A stretch of DNA of 64,000 nt from Listeria cornellensis FSL F6-0969 (GTDB lineage: Bacteria > Bacillota > Bacilli > Lactobacillales > Listeriaceae). Below the pieces are notes generated by a model. The model worked only from the letters and a program-made list of their open reading frames with translations, did not search any database and had not been told where the DNA came from. Below are positions 18,713 to 26,708 of the stretch, piece by piece (position 1 is the stretch's first letter; each line of letters opens with the position of its first letter). The stretch lies in contig NZ_AODE01000019.1 in NCBI RefSeq assembly GCF_000525855.1, positions 284,736 to 348,735 on the forward strand, read 5' to 3'. Both the position numbers and the translations under genes were made by a program.

Positions 18713-19105
18713 TTATGTAAAAGACACATCCGCTCTACTACTCATAAATATTCGCAATTTTAAAAAATCTACTAAGCCCATGCTAATTTCTAACGCTTTG
18801 TTTACTTGATTCATCAAGTTATCGTCCAGATGCGTAATCTTGTCCGTCAAGCGTTGTTTATCAATCGTTCTCACCTGTTCTAATAAAATAACAGAATCAC
18901 GATCAAAACCATGTTTTCGAGCTGCCTCAACGTGAGTCGGCAATTTGGCTTTAGAAATCTTTGCCGTAATTGCCGCCACGATGACAGTAGGACTAAATCG
19001 ATTGCCAATATCGTTTTGAATAACGAGAACAGGCCGTATTCCCCCTTGTTCACTTCCAACAACAGGAGATAAGTCCGCGTAGTAAACATCCCCACGCTTC
19101 ACCAT
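18713..19105 (-). CDS. mazF: MazF/NdoA mRNA interferase toxin
   Basis: This is a sequence-specific endoribonuclease of the MazEF toxin-antitoxin module, with [29 protein letters not shown] at its start and [18 protein letters not shown] later. Known homologues end at about 115 residues in a VEF or IDF tail. Here the frame runs 16 residues past GLVDF because the T run at 18762-18767 has six bases. With five, the stop falls exactly after GLVDF, at 18760. The extension is thus probably an error. I start it at the ATG at 19105 (MVKRGDVYY). The ATG four codons earlier touches the AGGAGG and cannot be used well. It overlaps the mazE region and lies upstream of rsbR, the standard position in Bacillus and Listeria. 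Confidence 0.95.
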   Translation of the reverse strand: MVKRGDVYYADLSPVVGSEQGGIRPVLVIQNDIGNRFSPTVIVAAITAKISKAKLPTHVEAARKHGFDRDSVILLEQVRTIDKQRLTDKITHLDDNLMNQVNKALEISMGLVDFLKLRIFMSSRADVSFT

Positions 19106-19113
19106 CGGCTCAT

Positions 19114-19392
19114 TCATCCTCCTAAAACTTGTAAATTTTTATCCTCGGCTTCCGATTCTACATGTGTACATTCACACGCAATCGAAAAGTTAATAGAAGC
19201 CATTTCAGTGTACCCACGTTCCATTTCGTCACGCAAATCACGTGCTTTTCTTTGACGTAAAAACTGTTGTGTTGCTTCCATAATCATTTCACTCCGCCCC
19301 ATTTTTTCTTTTGCCCGAGCCTCATCTAAGTCGTCCAATACCTGCTGCGTCATTTCTACCCAGATTTCTGTCGTGTCTGTCTTTTCTAACAC
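19114..19392 (-). CDS. mazE: MazE/NdoAI-type ribbon-helix-helix antitoxin
   Basis: This 92-residue protein has an N-terminal ribbon-helix-helix fold ([37 protein letters not shown]), as in B. subtilis NdoAI. An acidic C-terminal tail is the part expected to bind and inhibit MazF. The start is a GTG at 19392 with GGGGGTG upstream. The mazF ribosome site lies in its last codons, so the toxin is translated after the antitoxin. Confidence 0.92.
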   Translation of the reverse strand: MLEKTDTTEIWVEMTQQVLDDLDEARAKEKMGRSEMIMEATQQFLRQRKARDLRDEMERGYTEMASINFSIACECTHVESEAEDKNLQVLGG

Positions 19393-19608
19393 GCGTCACA
19401 CCCCCAGCTGTGTATTACTCCATAACATGTATATCGTAACACTATAGACGCGCGATTGAAAGGCTTTTCGGAGTGTTTTTTTCCTAAAAATACGCTATTA
19501 GACCTGATTCCCTATCTTTTAGGCTAGACTGAATACCTAAGAGTTAGGAAATATGTTGTGTACTTTCTCATTATAATTCCTAATCAAAAACTATGCACGT
19601 AAAAAACC

Positions 19609-20706
19609 TCAATGGATGTATTTTTTTGGAACGCGTTCAGATAGGAGGCACGTGACTTCATAATTAATCGTATTCAAATACCTTGCTGCAACGTCCGCTG
19701 AGTTCGGACCACCAATTAGTGTCACTTTTGTCCCAACCGGATATTCGCACGGTAACTTAATAATGCACTGATCCATACAAACCCGACCAATAATCGGCAT
19801 CAAAACACCCTCTACCGATACTAGAAATCCTGCGTACGCTCGAATAAATCCATCCGCATAGCCAATCGGTAACGTCGCAACCCATTCGCACTCTGTAGCT
19901 TCATACGTAGCGCCATAACTCACATGATCCCCAGGCATCAATTCCTTCACCTGCACCATTTCCGTGTATAGCGATAAAGCTGGACGCAGGTCAAATGGCA
20001 AAGCTGAAAGAATCTCTGGCGATGGCGTTAAACCATACATGGAAATACCGAAACGCACCGCATCGAAATCTGCTTGCTCATGCAATAACGCCGTGGCACT
20101 ATTCGCACAATGCACTAAAGCTGGGCGCACCGCCATCGAAGCTACAACCTGCCGAAAACAAGCCAATTGCTTCTCGAAATACGATGTTTCCAATTGATCC
20201 GCCGTAGCAAAATGCGTAAAGATACCTTCCAGCGTGACGTCCTCTCGTTTGGCGATTTCCGCCTCTATCTCACGTACTGCTTCCATAGAACGCACCCCTA
20301 ACCGTCCCATGCCCGTATCCACTTTCAAATGAACATCCAGATTCATTGGTAACGGCGCCAATCCAGTTAACCATTCGATATCAAAAACTGTCACGGCAAT
20401 CTGTTTTTGCGCGGCAAGTCCTGCAAAAGCCTGCGGTACCGCCCCCATCACCAGGATAAAATCATCGAATCCAGCTTCACGCAACGCCAAAGCTTCATCT
20501 AAAATCGCAACACAAAACCCTTTAGCACCGGCTTCTTTCGCGGTTTTTGCGACTTCCAGCATCCCGTGCCCATATGCATCTGCTTTGACGACAGCGAACA
20601 AAGCAACATTCTCAGGTAAATGCGCCTGCTCATTCTGAATATTAGCCCTGATCGCCGCACGATCCACTTCCGCCCACGTTGAGCGATGCCATCCTGTTAC
20701 TGCCAT
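19609..20706 (-). CDS. alr: Alanine racemase
   Basis: This 365-residue fold-type III PLP enzyme interconverts L- and D-alanine for peptidoglycan. The PLP lysine lies in [13 protein letters not shown] (about residue 42). The catalytic tyrosine lies in [12 protein letters not shown] in the C-terminal domain. [13 protein letters not shown] is another family block. It overlaps the end of acpS by ten bases and lies upstream of mazEF. Together with ddl, murF and the D,D-carboxypeptidase in this window it belongs to the D-Ala branch of wall synthesis. Confidence 0.97.
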   Translation of the reverse strand: MAVTGWHRSTWAEVDRAAIRANIQNEQAHLPENVALFAVVKADAYGHGMLEVAKTAKEAGAKGFCVAILDEALALREAGFDDFILVMGAVPQAFAGLAAQKQIAVTVFDIEWLTGLAPLPMNLDVHLKVDTGMGRLGVRSMEAVREIEAEIAKREDVTLEGIFTHFATADQLETSYFEKQLACFRQVVASMAVRPALVHCANSATALLHEQADFDAVRFGISMYGLTPSPEILSALPFDLRPALSLYTEMVQVKELMPGDHVSYGATYEATECEWVATLPIGYADGFIRAYAGFLVSVEGVLMPIIGRVCMDQCIIKLPCEYPVGTKVTLIGGPNSADVAARYLNTINYEVTCLLSERVPKKYIH

Positions 20707-21080
20707 TCTTTCCGCCCCCGATCTACCTCTTCAATGATGACTTGCGCCGCAGCACTTCTTCCCGTATGCGTAATACTAACAAAAACCTGCTCATCCAAAC
20801 GCTTCGGCTTCGTTAAAATCGGCCGCCCATTCGGTAATGTCAAAATTTCCACATCCGTGAAGCTCAGCTCCTTGCCAAATCCAGTCCCATTCGCTTTTGC
20901 ATAGGCTTCCTTCGCAGAAAAACGTCCCGCCAAAAACTCCACCTTGCGCGAACCACTGTACTTAGCGAGCAATTTCTGCTCCTCATCCGTCAGAATTCGC
21001 TCCACAAACCGCGGATTGTGCTCCAAAACCTTCTCCACACGGTCTAAATCAATCATATCTAATCCGACACCTTTTATCAT
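20697..21080 (-). CDS. acpS: Holo-[acyl-carrier-protein] synthase
   Basis: This 127-residue phosphopantetheinyl transferase moves 4'-phosphopantetheine from CoA to acyl carrier protein for fatty-acid synthesis. The metal-binding Asp is in [12 protein letters not shown] and the Glu in [17 protein letters not shown]. The start at 21080 is supported by CAGGTGA upstream. The frame can be read nine codons further but without a ribosome site. Its ATG overlaps the stop of the upstream hemY gene (ATGA), so translation of the two is probably coupled. Confidence 0.96.
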   Translation of the reverse strand: MIKGVGLDMIDLDRVEKVLEHNPRFVERILTDEEQKLLAKYSGSRKVEFLAGRFSAKEAYAKANGTGFGKELSFTDVEILTLPNGRPILTKPKRLDEQVFVSITHTGRSAAAQVIIEEVDRGRKEWQ

Positions 21081-22465
21081 CGCATCACCTGCTCTAAAAG
21101 TTGACACGCCTCATCTGCTGCAGTTTTCCCAGCCTGGATACAATCCGGAATACCCACGCCACGGTACGACATTCCTGCTAGAAAAACAGTTGGATGGCTA
21201 TGCTTCAACTCACTCTCCACAAGTGCAAGACGTTCTTGATGTCCCACCGTATATTGCGGCATCGCTTCCTTCATCCGACTTACTTCATAAAATAGCGGTT
21301 CCCCTTTGAGCCCAATCATCTCTCTCAAGTCCGCCTGTACTGTATTCGCCATCTCCTCATCCGTCTGATTTAACAACCCAACCTGTCCCGCTTTTCCAAG
21401 GAAACCACGAAGCAAAATTTTCCCTTCTGGTACCATATGTGGCCATTTTTCATGTACCCACGTGCAAGCTGTTATATTATAATCCCCCGTTCTTGCTACC
21501 AAAAAGCCCGTGCCCTCAGGAATCGCCGGAACTGCTTCTTTATCAAAAGCCAGCGAAATCGTCGCCAAACTTGTCATCGGTTGTTCAGCTAACGGTATAA
21601 CAGCTGGCGCATCTAGCAGAGAAAGCACCACATCATGCGTCGCAGCAATAATAATCGCATCCGCAACAATCCGCTCACCATTCTCCAAAACAACGGTCGT
21701 ATTCTCAATCGACTTCACCTTAGCACTCGCATGCAATCGCTCCGCTGGAAGTGAATCTACCAAAGCGTTCGTTAGCGTCGTTAGGCCCCCAGCAAGCGTT
21801 CGAAAAGCCCCTATTGTTTTGGCCGTTCCAGTCGTATTCACCGTCTCCGGTCGATGACTCTTCAATCCATACATCAAACTCCGATATTCCTTCGCCACCT
21901 GCTCAAACTGTGGAAAAGTAGCGCGCAGACTCATCTCGTAAATATTTCCCGCATAAATGCCCGCAAGTAACGGTTCAATTAAGCGAACCACCATCTCTTT
22001 TCCAAAACGATGTTCAAAAAAGTCACCAATCGACTGATCCTCATCCATCACGTTCGCATCCACCATCAATTCCTCTAACGCCCGGATTTTGCCGTCTTGC
22101 GTTAATAAATCACTCTCTAAAAGCGCCCGGATATCTGTCGGAATCCCCATCACAGAGCCTTCTGGAATTGGGTGTAGCGCGGCGTCATGGTAAATATAGG
22201 ATTTTCCCGTCGCATTCGTAATCAATTGATCCGTCAATCCCAGTTCCTCGACAAGCGCCAGTCCTGCTGGCTTACGCGCTAGAAAAGAATCCGGCCCTTT
22301 TTCAATGATAAAACCGTCGCGATGCACCGTATGGAATTTCCCACCAAAATGATCATCTGACTCGAACAACTGCCAGTCCACCGCTTCTTGATTTGTCTGT
22401 TTGTTGATATAATGCGCTGCGGATAATCCAGTGAGACCGCCGCCGATAATGATGACTTTTTTCAT
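21077..22465 (-). CDS. hemY: Coproporphyrinogen III/protoporphyrinogen oxidase (HemY/CgoX)
   Basis: This 462-residue FAD-dependent amine-oxidase-fold protein starts KKVIIIGGGLTGLSAAHYI (Rossmann motif). It contains GPDSFLARKPAGLALVEELGL, characteristic of the family, and the C-terminal FAD segment FLAGMSYRGVGIPDCIQAGKTAA. In Gram-positives the enzyme oxidises coproporphyrinogen III in the coproporphyrin-dependent haem pathway. I start it at the ATG at 22465, which has AAGGAACC upstream. Placement between ydbT and acpS, with a four-base overlap onto acpS, is unusual. The gene normally accompanies other haem genes, none of which are nearby. Confidence 0.93.
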   Translation of the reverse strand: MKKVIIIGGGLTGLSAAHYINKQTNQEAVDWQLFESDDHFGGKFHTVHRDGFIIEKGPDSFLARKPAGLALVEELGLTDQLITNATGKSYIYHDAALHPIPEGSVMGIPTDIRALLESDLLTQDGKIRALEELMVDANVMDEDQSIGDFFEHRFGKEMVVRLIEPLLAGIYAGNIYEMSLRATFPQFEQVAKEYRSLMYGLKSHRPETVNTTGTAKTIGAFRTLAGGLTTLTNALVDSLPAERLHASAKVKSIENTTVVLENGERIVADAIIIAATHDVVLSLLDAPAVIPLAEQPMTSLATISLAFDKEAVPAIPEGTGFLVARTGDYNITACTWVHEKWPHMVPEGKILLRGFLGKAGQVGLLNQTDEEMANTVQADLREMIGLKGEPLFYEVSRMKEAMPQYTVGHQERLALVESELKHSHPTVFLAGMSYRGVGIPDCIQAGKTAADEACQLLEQVMR

Positions 22466-22496
22466 AATAGGTTCCTTCTTTCTAAATAAAGCTTTC

Positions 22497-23970
22497 TTAT
22501 TTTGATGGCTGATACCAATGATAGAGGCTATTCGCATCTTGCTGAGCAATGTAGTGCACGCCTGCATTCAAATGCGTTTGCCCCGATTTCATGAGTACTG
22601 TAAAGTGAACAACATTTCCTTTTTTCATCCAAATGCTTTGCGCGTAGTCCACCGATTGAACGCGACGCTTCAGCATGAAATTCGTCTGTTTAGAAATAAA
22701 CGCACGCCCTTGCATGACAAGCTCCGTCTCCGTCGTATAAAAACCGGTGGCACGATACGACGCATACGCCTTCCACGCAAACAGTGGCAACAATAACAAG
22801 CTGGATAACCCCCATGGGAACAATAAAATACTGACGAGTAAAATAACAGGAATCGTCCAAATTAGATTAATGAAGAAAAACCGTCTCAAGCTCTTTTTTT
22901 GGCGCTCGCTCTAGCTTTTCTATCGGAAATTGATAATCCTCCAGAAACTGCGGTAATATCTCCAGTGCTTTCGCCTTTTTCACAATCGGCAAAATCAAAA
23001 TGTCTCCAGAATGTTCATCATCACCGGAACTTCCGGCCGTCACAACACGTACCGACGCCAATTTTAGCATTTGGCGAAGTGGTGATTCGATTAATTTAAT
23101 CGATTGAATCCGCTCAAAAGCAATCGACGTATGCTCACGTTGCAATAGTCCTTTTTCAATAACGATGTGGTCGTCGAACTTCATTAGCTTGAACTGGAAA
23201 TACTTGAATAACGTGCTGACTATCGCGATTCCCCAAAGAATAAGCAGTACGACAAAGCCAATGATGACAAGGATTAGCACGCCGTAACGAAGAATCGTAT
23301 CAAATTGTTCTTCCACAAAATCAGCCGGAATCAGGTCGCGGAATTGCTGACCGAATGCCAAAATAATGAAGAATATCCCGAAGACGCCCCCCGATGTCAC
23401 CGCCATGAGCAGCAACTCCTTAACCTCTAACTGAAAAGTAAGCAGTGGCTTCTCGTTCTTCTCCTGGACAACCCGAATTTCCGCTGTCTCCACACTCTCC
23501 TCTTCCACCAATTCCGCCACTTTTCCAGCGCGTAAATCTTTCAATTCCTGTGCCACGCTTGCAGGAACAGCGCTCAAATCCGCTTCGGCTTTCCCTCCAC
23601 CAGCTGTTTCAATCAAAATTTGAACAACATGAAACGGCATGTAGAAAAACCATTGTTTCTGCTGAACTGTCTGGATTCGCTCATATGGAATAAAAATATT
23701 TTTCTTGAAAAACAGACCGTACTTCACCCGAATCCCCTTATCATCCATGCGATAACGGTATGTAAAATACTTGATCAAGGCTGGCGCTAATAACAAAACA
23801 ATCAAAGCAATAATGAGTAGCGGATACATCCACCAAGATAATATCCCATTGTCATTCAAATTCCGGAACACCGCAAATATAACAACAGCAATCGGAATGA
23901 TGCTCTGTCTCACACTAACAATTAACTCCTTAATAAGCGCAATCGGATGCAGACGTCTATCTTCATACAT
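22497..23970 (-). CDS. ydbT: YdbT-type PH-domain (bPH_2) membrane protein (frameshifted copy)
   Basis: This membrane protein is about 490 residues long after repair. It has three bacterial PH-like segments, each following a pair of transmembrane spans: MDDKGIRVKYGLFFKKNIFIPYERIQTV (about residues 75-105), DDHIVIEKGLLQREHTSIAFERIQSI (about 270-300) and VMQGRAFISKQTNFMLKRRVQSV near the C-terminus. The T run at 22894-22900 has one base too many and cuts off the last 120 or so residues. With six the junction reads PKKSLRRFFFINLIW. The gene overlaps ydbS by eight bases. In B. subtilis ydbS and ydbT are linked to resistance to some antimicrobial peptides. Here the function is inferred only from that. 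Confidence 0.88.
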
Positions 23971-24446
23971 CTTCCTTCGCCACCTTTACAAGCTCTAAAA
24001 TATGGTGTCTCAGCGCATCTGATTCTTCTGCTTGAACAGCCTCAATCGTGTGGACTGTCGCCGCCGTTGAAATCGAGACACTTACTAATCTCTGCTTTCT
24101 TAGCAATGGCCCCTGATCCGTCTCCACATGTTGCACCCGAATCATCGGAATCAACACCCGACTTCTAAAAATAATCCCATGCTGAATCTCAATCTCGTCA
24201 TGCCTAATTTGATAACTCCACCTCGCCCAACGAAATGGTACAATTAAAAAAAAATGTCAAAATAAAATATAAAATCGTGAACGCAAAGCCAATCGCGCTC
24301 CACCAAAGTGACACATCAATGGCATAAAATAAAATGGCCGCTCCAATCGATACGACTAAAAATATCAAAATCGCAATCGCATACCCTTGGCGCCATACTG
24401 TTTTAATCTTCTCAGGTAATTTTTGTGCTAAATTCTCAAGCTCCAT
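23963..24446 (-). CDS. ydbS: YdbS-type PH-domain membrane protein (frameshifted copy)
   Basis: Repaired length is about 160 residues. It has a cytoplasmic N-terminus, two transmembrane spans (about residues 21-66), then one bPH_2 domain with the typical IRHDEIEIQHGIIFRSRVLIPMIRVQHVET. A 9-base A run at 24246-24254 carries one base too many and ends the first part early at EVELSN. With eight, the protein reads VPFRWARWSYQIRHDE and runs to 23963. It overlaps ydbT, so the two are co-translated. It is the first gene of a run reaching ydbT, hemY, acpS and alr. Confidence 0.87.
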
Positions 24447-24666
24447 AAAAACGCCCTCCCTTTTCTTTTAATGATACCTGAAACCCCTTGAAAAATAAAG
24501 CTTTATCCCCTACTATTTTGCATGCCAGCCAAGCATATTTATCCCCTTATTGCTCGATTTTGTGTATACTTAGTTTCCAATCAAAATTTCTTAATCTATT
24601 CGTTTTTCGTTCACAGTTCGTTCATTTGTTGGTTTTATAATGAAAGATAGAAAGGTGGTAGTAAAC

Positions 24667-25122
24667 ATGAAAAAACGATTTTATGGATTCCTATTATTTA
24701 TTTTATTCTTCTCAACGAGCATACATATTCCAGTAAGCGCGGCCACAACAAGCCCTACTACTTCTAGCGACAGCGCCAATGACTTCATGGAAATGTTCGA
24801 CATAGACAGTTATACAGCATCAAACCCATATATTTTAGTGAACGGAAATACGGCCACTATCATGTTCACCACAGAGGAAGATGCCAAAGTGAGCATTCGC
24901 AGCGGTTCTATTTATGTGAAAACAACAGACTATACGCGCGACCAAGAACTATCTATCCATCAATTAGAAGAGACCACCCACCTCATTTTAACCGTTACAA
25001 CAAAAGCTGGTGTCAGCACTTCTTATCCAATAACGATTAAAACAACACCTAAATCCGAACATAAAGTCTTACCAAGAATCACGGAAACATCGCTTTCATC
25101 CTCAAGAAGAACGCATTCTTAG
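24667..25122 (+). CDS. Small secreted protein of unknown function
   Basis: This 151-residue protein has a clear signal peptide (KKRFYGFLLFILFFSTSIHIPVSAA) and a Ser/Thr-rich stretch. A compact region rich in beta-strand residues follows (NPYILVNGNTATIMFTTEEDAKVSIRSG, then LILTVTTKAGVSTSYPITIKTT) and looks like an Ig-type fold. The ATG at 24667 has AAGGTGG eight bases upstream. I do not recognise the family. It is followed 80 bases later by another small exported or membrane protein. The last 25 residues (RITETSLSSSRRTHS) are of low complexity and the true end may differ. Confidence 0.6.
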   Translation: MKKRFYGFLLFILFFSTSIHIPVSAATTSPTTSSDSANDFMEMFDIDSYTASNPYILVNGNTATIMFTTEEDAKVSIRSGSIYVKTTDYTRDQELSIHQLEETTHLILTVTTKAGVSTSYPITIKTTPKSEHKVLPRITETSLSSSRRTHS

Positions 25123-25202
25123 AGAACTCTTCCCCGATTTTCATTTGCATTTCACCTTTATCCTGTAATATGGACTTAACTGTTACTGGAGGGATGTCAG
25201 CC

Positions 25203-25412
25203 TTGAAAAAGAAAATCGGATTTGGTGCCTTATGTTTCTTCATCGCATTAGGTGTCAGTATCTTACTCACACGACCTGAAGTAAAAGACACGGCCAGCAA
25301 GTTAAAAACAGACTATATAGAAGCAACTACCGTCGAAAATGTAAGCGATCCGTTCTCTGAGCTCGTAGAAGACCAGAAAGAATGGTTTATTAAACAATTA
25401 AGCGGTTCATAA
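25203..25412 (+). CDS. Small single-span membrane protein, unknown
   Basis: The likely start is the TTG at 25203, nine bases after GGAGGG. An ATG just before it touches the ribosome site. The 69-residue product has a basic N-terminus, one hydrophobic span (IGFGALCFFIALGVSILL) and a hydrophilic outside tail rich in Asp, Glu and Lys (VSDPFSELVEDQKEWFIKQ). A strong terminator follows directly. I do not recognise the family. It probably shares a transcript with the secreted protein upstream. Confidence 0.6.
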   Translation: MKKKIGFGALCFFIALGVSILLTRPEVKDTASKLKTDYIEATTVENVSDPFSELVEDQKEWFIKQLSGS

Positions 25413-25461
25413 AAAAAGCATGATAACAGTCGCGATTTAACGACTTGTCATCATGCTTTTT
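25411..25461. terminator. Bidirectional terminator between the secreted-protein genes and queT
   Basis: AAAAAGCATGAT...CAGTCG pairs with CGACTTG...ATCATGCTTTTT to give an approximately 20-bp stem flanked by A and T runs. It suits the converging transcripts from both sides. Confidence 0.88.
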
Positions 25462-25466
25462 ACGTT

Positions 25467-25952
25467 CTAATTAATAATTTTCTTGAAATCGATGCGTTTG
25501 TTGATATAATACATAATTGGCGCACCTATAGCTAAAACAATGAATTCGCTGATAGCCAGTGTTAACCATGTATACAAAAATGGCCACTCTAATACTACAG
25601 ACAGTTCCCAAGCAATGATAAACATCGTCGCAGAGAAAACGAGCGTTGTCAGGACCATTCTTACCTTCACATTCGCCACATAGCGACTTAGCAAAATAAC
25701 GATGGCTAGCGAAATCGCGGACTGCCCCACCCAAACACCCAGTCATACCAACCAAGTGGCGAGAAGAAATTCGCAATCAATACCCCAACTACAATTCCAA
25801 AAAAAATACTTCTTATCAAATACGATTAAATGATTGAACATCTCCGACAAACGAAATTGAATATTCGTAAATCCGAAAGGTGCTACAACCAAAGTCACGA
25901 CAACATAAAGCGCCGCAACGATCGCATTTACCGTTAACGTTTTTATTTTCAT
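25467..25952 (-). CDS. queT: QueT queuosine-precursor transporter (two frame breaks)
   Basis: This is a membrane protein of about 161 residues with five hydrophobic spans. The N-terminus (VNAIVAALYVVVTLVVAPFGFTNIQFRLSEMFNHL) is typical of the QueT/DUF988 family, a substrate-binding component of ECF transporters for preQ1-type queuosine precursors. Two errors break it. The 8-base A run at 25799-25806 has one base too many (repaired reading KKYFFGIVVGVLIANFFSPLGWYDWVFG). The C triplet at 25730-25732 appears to lack one base, after which VGQSAISLAIVILLSRYV continues. A preQ1-I riboswitch immediately upstream, overlapping the ribosome site, strongly supports the substrate assignment. Confidence 0.9.
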
Positions 25953-25962
25953 TTTATATAGA

Positions 25963-26003
25963 CTCCCCTTAGTTTTTTTACGTAGGATGGTTTCGAACTA
26001 CGT
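25963..26003 (-). promoter_or_regulatory. preQ1-I riboswitch controlling queT
   Basis: On the minus strand P1 is ACGTAG/CTACGT enclosing TTCGAAACCATC. It is followed by an A-rich strand (seven A) and CTAAGG, the part that pairs with the loop to form the H-type pseudoknot. The AAGGGGAG ribosome site of queT overlaps this tail, ten bases before the ATG. The switch should therefore block translation when preQ1 binds. Confidence 0.9.
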
Positions 26004-26216
26004 TTTCTCATCTATGTTACCTTAAAAACCCCGTTATATCAAGGTCATTTCAACTTTTTTTTGAAAGTAAGCGGTATCTTATGAAAAAGTACTTGCTTTT
26101 TTTCGCAAATGGGTGTAAATTCAATTATAGACTTTAATTGTCCACGATGAAGTTTTTTCTTAAAACCTAATCAGAGACAAATTATATCCACAATGAAAAC
26201 GAGGTGAATCAGGAAC

Positions 26217-26708
26217 ATGCAATTAACAAAAGGGGTAGAACAAGCGATTTGTATTATCGTCCTGCTGTCCACCCAAGATAACCACAATCCACTAGCATCC
26301 GACACAATTAGCGAGCATCTGCAAGTATCTCCTTCCTATTTAAAGAAGATCATGCGCAAACTCGTTGTCCAGAATATTATCCGATCCGTGCCAGGCAATA
26401 ACGGCGGTTTTTCACTAGCAAAAAGTCCGGAGCAAATCACGTTACTAGAAGTCGTAGAATCGATGGAAGGCCCCATTTCGATCTATCCAGACACAGGCTT
26501 GATCAACAAAGTTTTCCGCGATGGCGAGCACACTTCTAAAGGGGAAGCAGTGTTACACGATGTTTTTAACGGTGCCAACGACCTTATTCGCGACTACTTA
26601 TCCAAACAAACAGCCGCAGACTTACTGAAACGCACGATGGAACAATCTGAAATACCGGTACTTAACTGGAACACAATGAATCTAAGCAATCAAAAGGAGA
26701 AAGAGTGA
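26217..26708 (+). CDS. Rrf2-family transcriptional regulator
   Basis: This 163-residue protein has a winged helix-turn-helix N-terminus of Rrf2 type (QLTKGVEQAICIIVLLSTQD, then ISEHLQVSPSYLKKIMRKLV and GNNGGFSLAKSPEQITLLEVVESMEG). There is no cysteine cluster like that of IscR or NsrR, so an iron-sulphur sensor is unlikely. The 3' end overlaps the start of the yhgE gene (GTGA). The most direct guess is that it controls that gene, as such pairs do in other Listeria and lactic acid bacteria. Confidence 0.88.
   Translation: MQLTKGVEQAICIIVLLSTQDNHNPLASDTISEHLQVSPSYLKKIMRKLVVQNIIRSVPGNNGGFSLAKSPEQITLLEVVESMEGPISIYPDTGLINKVFRDGEHTSKGEAVLHDVFNGANDLIRDYLSKQTAADLLKRTMEQSEIPVLNWNTMNLSNQKEKE

Noticed and set aside
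18713..18760. C-terminal extension of MazF as a novel domain
   Set aside because: One T fewer in the run at 18762-18767 places the stop exactly at the family end (VDF), so the 16 extra residues are most likely an error product.
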